This document shows, one piece after another, positions 60,314 through 64,000 of a stretch of DNA of 64,000 nucleotides. The stretch lies in NCBI RefSeq assembly GCF_004005495.1, contig NZ_RZYA01000004.1:1-64000 (forward strand), read 5' to 3'. The notes beneath the pieces are model-generated. The model ran no database searches, had not been told where the DNA came from, and saw only the letters and a program-made list of their open reading frames with translations. The translations under genes were made by a program, and so were the position numbers. The DNA comes from Streptomyces antnestii. GTDB lineage: Bacteria > Actinomycetota > Actinomycetes > Streptomycetales > Streptomycetaceae. The first letter of the stretch is position 1; the number at the start of each line of letters is the position of its first letter.

Positions 60314-61666
60314 CTACGGAGCCGGCTGCGCGATGCCGCGCACCGCGCCGAGATCCTCCAGATCCTGTGGCCTGACCTGGAGTTGGTCGGCCGTCGCGTC
60401 CGTCTCCTCCGGCGCGCGCTTGAGGATCGCCGCGGCGAGTTCGGGCGCGATCACGGAGAAGTAGCTGTCCGGCGTCGCCCACGTGCGGTCCGGTGCGGCG
60501 AGCGCGAGCGCACCGCCCGAGCCGCCCTCGCCGACGACCAGTGTCGTCACCGGCACCGGGGACGCGGCGAGCGCCGTGAACAGGTCCGCGATCGCGGCGC
60601 CCGCCCCCGACCGCTCCGCCTCCGCGTCATTGGCCGCGCCCGGTGTGTCCACAAGCGTGAGCACCGGCACGCCGAGCCGCCCGGCGAGCCGCACCATGCG
60701 GGCCGCCGTCCGGTAGCCGGCCGGTCGCGTCGCCGTGCCCGTCTGCGCGGCGAACGCGATCGTCCGGCCGTCCCGCGCGCTCTCCCCGAACCCGCACAGC
60801 ATGCCCTCGTCGGTGCCCCCGCAGCGGTCACCGCTGACGGCCTCCCGCGAGGTGAAGTACGCGTCCAAGTAGGCGCCGGCACGCGGCCGTTCAGGAGCGC
60901 GGGCGCGGAGCACGGCCTCCCGTCCGGTGGCGGGCAGATCGCCGCGGCCGAGCGCGTACGGGACCGGGGCGGGCGCGTCGGACGGGCGGGTGAGCAGGCG
61001 CAGCCACCGGGCGAGGGTCCCCGCCAGGTCGTCCGGGCGCACGACGGCGTCGACCGCGCCCGCCGCGTACTGGCCCTCGGCCGTGTACGCCGACGGATCC
61101 GCGTCCGCGGGCCTGACCCGCGAGCCCGCGAAGCCCACCTGCGCCCCCTCAAGAGCCAGGATCACGTCGGCGCCCGCACCGAGCGTCGCCCAGCCGCCGC
61201 CCGTCGTCGGGTCACGCAGGACCGCCACCTGTGGCAGTCCGGCCTCCCGGTTCAGCACCGACTGCCGTGCCACACGCTGGAGTTGGACCAGGGCTCGCAT
61301 GCCTTCCTGCATCCGGCTGCCGCCCGTCGCGACCAGCGGCACGACGGGAAGCCGGTGCTCGCGGGCGTAGGTGTACGCGGCCTCTATGCGGTCCCCGGCG
61401 CGCTCGCCGAGCGAGCCGCCGAGGAAGCCGAACTCGAAGGAGACGAGGACGGCCCGGGTCCCGCCGACCGACGCCGTCCCGCACACCACGGACTCGGCCT
61501 CGCCGGTCCGTGCGGCGGCGCGCGCCCGTGCCGCGTCGTAGCCCTCCCAGGAGAGCGGCCCGTCGGGGCCGTACTTGCCCTCGGGGGCGGGCAGTTCGCC
61601 GAAGGTGCCGGGGTCCGCGACGCGGGCGAGGGCGTCGCGGGCGGAGAGCCTCGTCGCGTCAGTCAC
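60314..61666 (-). CDS. Acyl-CoA carboxylase carboxyltransferase (AccD-AccA-like fusion)
   Basis: A 450-residue crotonase-superfamily protein in one chain. The N-terminal half resembles AccD/PCC-beta without its zinc finger (GEAESVVCGTASVGGTRAVLVSFEFGFLGG, VATGGSRMQEGM, GAGADVILALEGAQVGFAG). The C-terminal half resembles AccA/PCC-beta (LAGRLGVPVLTLVDTPGAAND, VVGEGGSGGALALAAPDR). It would carboxylate or decarboxylate a biotin-linked acyl-CoA, but no biotin carboxylase gene is adjacent. Its GTG overlaps the matB stop by 8 bp, so it is coupled to malonyl-CoA synthesis. Confidence 0.88.
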   Translation of the reverse strand: MTDATRLSARDALARVADPGTFGELPAPEGKYGPDGPLSWEGYDAARARAAARTGEAESVVCGTASVGGTRAVLVSFEFGFLGGSLGERAGDRIEAAYTYAREHRLPVVPLVATGGSRMQEGMRALVQLQRVARQSVLNREAGLPQVAVLRDPTTGGGWATLGAGADVILALEGAQVGFAGSRVRPADADPSAYTAEGQYAAGAVDAVVRPDDLAGTLARWLRLLTRPSDAPAPVPYALGRGDLPATGREAVLRARAPERPRAGAYLDAYFTSREAVSGDRCGGTDEGMLCGFGESARDGRTIAFAAQTGTATRPAGYRTAARMVRLAGRLGVPVLTLVDTPGAANDAEAERSGAGAAIADLFTALAASPVPVTTLVVGEGGSGGALALAAPDRTWATPDSYFSVIAPELAAAILKRAPEETDATADQLQVRPQDLEDLGAVRGIAQPAP

Positions 61667-63116
61667 GGGGCAGCGCCCGCTTCATGATCTTGCCCATGTC
61701 GTTGCGGGGCAGGGCCTCCAGGTAGCGCACCACGCGGGGGCGCTTGTGCGGCGCCAGGCGGTCGGCGACGTGCGAGGCCAGCTCGTCGGCGGCCGGGGGC
61801 CGCTCCGCGTCGGCGGGGACGATCCAGGCCACGATGCGCTCGCCCAGGTCGTCGTCGGGCTCGCCCGTGACCGCGGCCTCGCGCACGCCGGGGTGCTCCA
61901 GCAGGGCGTTCTCGATCTCGCCCGCGCCGATCTTGTAGCCGCCGCTCTTGATGAGGTCGGTGGCCTTGCGGCCCACGATGCGGACATAGCCGTCCGCGTC
62001 GCGGACCGCCATGTCGCCGGTGCGGAACCAACCGCCCTCGGCGAACGCGCCGGCCGTCGCGTCGGGCCGGTTCAGGTACTCCGTGAACAGGTTCGGGCCC
62101 CTGACCTGGATCTCGCCGACGGCCTCCGGGTCGCCGGCCGGGATCTCCGTGACGCCGTCCTCCTCCACGAGACGCACCGAGACGCCCGGCAGGGGCACGC
62201 CGACGGTGCCCGCGCGGGCCTCGCCGTCCGCCCGCACGCTGGTGTTCATCAGGGTCTCCGTCATGCCGTACCGCTCGATGACCCGGCGGCCCGTCGCGGC
62301 GGCGATCCGCTCGTGGTCGTGCACGGGCAGCGCCGCGGACCCGGACACCAGGAGGCGTGCGCCGGACAGGGCCTTCACCAGCTCAGGGTCGGCGGGCAGC
62401 GCCTCCGCGATGCGGTGGTACATCGTCGGAACGCCGAACAGCATCGTCGCGCCGCTGCCGAGCTCGCGCGTCACGCCCTCCGTGCTGAACCTGCCCAGGT
62501 GGCGCACCGATCCGCCGCGCCGCAGCGGGCCGAGGACGCCCAGGATCAGGCCGTGCACGTGGAACAGCGGCAGTCCGTGCACCAGGACGTCGTCGCCGGT
62601 CCACTCCCAGGCGTCCTGGAGCGCGTCAAGCGTCGAGGTGACCGCGCGGCGGGGCAGGACCGCGCCCTTGGGCGGGCCCGTCGTGCCGGAGGTGTAGACG
62701 ACGAACGCGGGCGCCCCGGCGTCCGGCTCGGGTCCGTCGAGGGCCGGGCCCGGCGCGGCGGCCGTGTCGATGTCGATGCCGACGAACGTCAAGTCACCGA
62801 GCGCGTCCGGGAGTTCGGTGCCCGGGGCGGCGAGGACGACGCTCGGCGCGCTGTCCGCCACGATGTGCGCCAGCTCGCTGCCGCCCGACTTCGGGTTGAT
62901 CGGCACCGCGGGCACGCCCGCGAGCAGCGCCGCGACGACGCCGACGGCGGTCTCCAGGGAGGGCGTCGCCCACACGGCGGCCCGGGTCGCGCCGTCGAGG
63001 CGGGCGGCCAGCGCGCCGGCCGCCGACGCCAGCTCCCCGTAGGTGAGGGAGCGGTCACCGAAGCGCAGGGCGGGGCGGTCGGGCTCTTGGGCCAGGGCGG
63101 GGAAGAGGGAGGACAC
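61659..63116 (-). CDS. matB: Malonyl-CoA synthetase MatB
   Basis: A 485-residue AMP-forming acyl-CoA ligase turning malonate (and often methylmalonate), CoA and ATP into the CoA ester used for polyketide and fatty acid building. A3 P-loop YTSGTTGPPKGAVLPRRA, LPLFHVHGL, A5 GRRVIERYGMTETLMNTS, A7 GWFRTGDMA, A8 GYVRIVGRKATDLIKSGGYKIG and catalytic Lys in RNDMGKIMKRAL. Length and sequence agree with the characterised S. coelicolor MatB (SCO2444), as recalled. GTG 63116 has AGGAG eight bases upstream. Divergent from the FadR-type regulator. Confidence 0.93.
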   Translation of the reverse strand: MSSLFPALAQEPDRPALRFGDRSLTYGELASAAGALAARLDGATRAAVWATPSLETAVGVVAALLAGVPAVPINPKSGGSELAHIVADSAPSVVLAAPGTELPDALGDLTFVGIDIDTAAAPGPALDGPEPDAGAPAFVVYTSGTTGPPKGAVLPRRAVTSTLDALQDAWEWTGDDVLVHGLPLFHVHGLILGVLGPLRRGGSVRHLGRFSTEGVTRELGSGATMLFGVPTMYHRIAEALPADPELVKALSGARLLVSGSAALPVHDHERIAAATGRRVIERYGMTETLMNTSVRADGEARAGTVGVPLPGVSVRLVEEDGVTEIPAGDPEAVGEIQVRGPNLFTEYLNRPDATAGAFAEGGWFRTGDMAVRDADGYVRIVGRKATDLIKSGGYKIGAGEIENALLEHPGVREAAVTGEPDDDLGERIVAWIVPADAERPPAADELASHVADRLAPHKRPRVVRYLEALPRNDMGKIMKRALPRD

Positions 63117-63166
63117 GGGTGGCACTCCTAGCGGTGGTCGGCGGTCGACAGTGACGGCAGTGGCCA

Positions 63167-63237
63167 AGTGGCTGAACCAATGTGCGGGTGCCGGTGGCCG
63201 CACGTCAAGGATGCGGAGGAGGATTGGTTCAGCCACT
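63167..63237. promoter_or_regulatory. Paired 15-bp operators between matB and fadR-type regulator
   Basis: AGTGGCTGAACCAAT (63167-63181) is exactly repeated in inverse orientation at 63223-63237. Each contains TGG-N5-CCA, a GntR/FadR-type half-symmetric site. The pair flanks the middle of the divergent promoter, so one dimer may sit over each promoter. The adjacent FadR-type protein is the obvious candidate. Confidence 0.68.
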
Positions 63238-63291
63238 GGGCCATTTTTCGGCCCGCTGTTACGCTGCGGAGCGAGCGAGGAGGACCCCCCG

Positions 63292-64000
63292 ATGACCGAC
63301 GCACTGCGGCCGATGACGGCCAGGCCGCGCCTGTACGAGCAGGTGCTCGACCGGCTGCGCGCCTACGTCGCCGACGGCGGCCTGCGCACCGGCGACCGGC
63401 TCCCGCCGGAGCGCGACCTGGCCGCACGCCTCGGCGTGAGCCGCGCCTCCGTGAAGCAGGCCATCGTCGTCCTGGAGGTCCAGGGACTCGTCGAGAGCCG
63501 GCACGGCGGCGGCACGTACCTGCTGCGCGACAGCCTCGACGCGGAGCCCGTCGAGCACATGGTGGAGCGCAGGCGCCGGCTGCCCGACGTCCTGGAGGCG
63601 CGCGAGGCCCTGGAGACCAAGCTCGCCGAGCTGGCCGCCGAACGCCGCACCGACGAGGACCTGGCCGCGCTGCGTGACGCGCTCGACCGCATGGCCGCCG
63701 ACATCGACGGGGGCGGCCACGGCGTCGAGGGCGACCGGCTGTTCCACGCGGCGGTCACGGCCGCGGCCCACAGCGCGCTGCTCGCCGAGTTCATGAGGTC
63801 CATCGCCGACCAGGTCACCGAGTCCCGCACCGAGTCCCTGCGCCAGCCCCGCCGCCCCGCCCGCTCCCTCGCCCAGCACCGGGCGATCCTCGACGCGATC
63901 GAGACGGGCCGCCCCGCACAGGCCGCGGCGGCGATGCGCCGCCATGTGCGGACGGTGGCGAAGGTACGGCTCCTGGACTGGGACCCGGAAGACGGCGCGT
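63292..64000 (+). CDS. FadR-type GntR transcriptional regulator (3' end cut by window)
   Basis: At least 236 residues; the frame is still open at the window edge. The N-terminal winged helix has LYEQVLDRLRAYVADGGLRTGDRLPPERDLAARLGVSRASVKQAI and GLVESRHGGGTYL, and is followed by an all-helical FCD effector domain (VLEAREALETKLAELAAERR, FHAAVTAAAHS, with metal-ligand type His in HRAILDAIETG and MRRHV). ATG 63292 has GAGGAGGA upstream. It is divergent from matB with shared operators and probably senses malonate, malonyl-CoA or another acyl compound. Confidence 0.9.
   Translation, partial: MTDALRPMTARPRLYEQVLDRLRAYVADGGLRTGDRLPPERDLAARLGVSRASVKQAIVVLEVQGLVESRHGGGTYLLRDSLDAEPVEHMVERRRRLPDVLEAREALETKLAELAAERRTDEDLAALRDALDRMAADIDGGGHGVEGDRLFHAAVTAAAHSALLAEFMRSIADQVTESRTESLRQPRRPARSLAQHRAILDAIETGRPAQAAAAMRRHVRTVAKVRLLDWDPEDGA

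Overview
The window reads as a chromosomal segment of a Streptomyces (high-GC actinomycete). The GC content is very high and third codon positions are almost all G or C. GTG starts and GTGA/ATGA overlaps are common, several genes look leaderless, and the gene set is typical of the genus: HrdA-type sigma factor, Mbl, MatB, DasR-, SoxR- and GlnR-like sites, and SARP and SAV_2336 domains. From memory, much of the order (ppdK, nirBD, FMN reductase, nasA, dgt, dnaG, hrdA, mbl, matB) follows the Streptomyces coelicolor core around SCO2494-SCO2444; this was not checked by alignment.

Layout. 1-152: end of a 5S rRNA gene and its terminator. 0.17-4.15 kb: two DHA2-type MFS exporters around an XRE/MmyB-like regulator, with a divergent operator region. 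4.2-13.9 kb: tandem repeats, dusB, an MGH1/GH63-like glycosidase, ppdK, a Tat-exported GH20 hexosaminidase with a DasR-type site in its promoter, a short-chain dehydrogenase and a small membrane protein. 14.5-17.7 kb: a sugar ABC importer operon behind five 11-bp repeats. 17.7-30.4 kb: nitrate/nitrite assimilation (nirD, nirB, an FAD oxidoreductase, nasA and a CbiX chelatase for sirohaem), interleaved with a class F sortase and probable partner, a SoxR-type FMN reductase gene, an M4 protease, cutA and a SanA-like protein. 30.4-36.6 kb: dgt, a ferredoxin-reductase-like protein, dnaG and hrdA. 36.6-42.2 kb: a heterodimeric ABC exporter, an FGGY kinase and a YtxH-like protein. 42.3-42.8 kb: two tRNA-Asn genes and one CAU tRNA. 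42.9-47 kb: a GAF sensor kinase with a degraded ATPase domain, mbl and an MFS transporter.

46.99-54.73 kb (minus strand) is the most unusual part: a four-gene, translationally coupled operon. It encodes a CU044_2847/Trypco-like protein, a trypsin-like protease fused to a VMAP-type C-terminal region, a MoxR AAA+ ATPase and a 1540-residue protein. That last protein joins a vWA-like SAV_2336 region, a pseudokinase, a SARP/BTAD regulator, two unassigned segments and a HAD-like domain whose catalytic residues are replaced. This matches the predicted MoxR-vWA-VMAP ternary conflict systems, but the fusion of degraded enzyme domains is unusual.

54.96-64 kb: a secreted subtilase, a probable sulfur-responsive leader peptide before an LLM (SsuD-like) monooxygenase, a 19-codon hydrophobic ORF, an acyl-CoA carboxylase carboxyltransferase coupled to matB, and a divergent FadR-type GntR regulator. 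A perfect 15-bp inverted repeat in that last divergent promoter is its likely operator.
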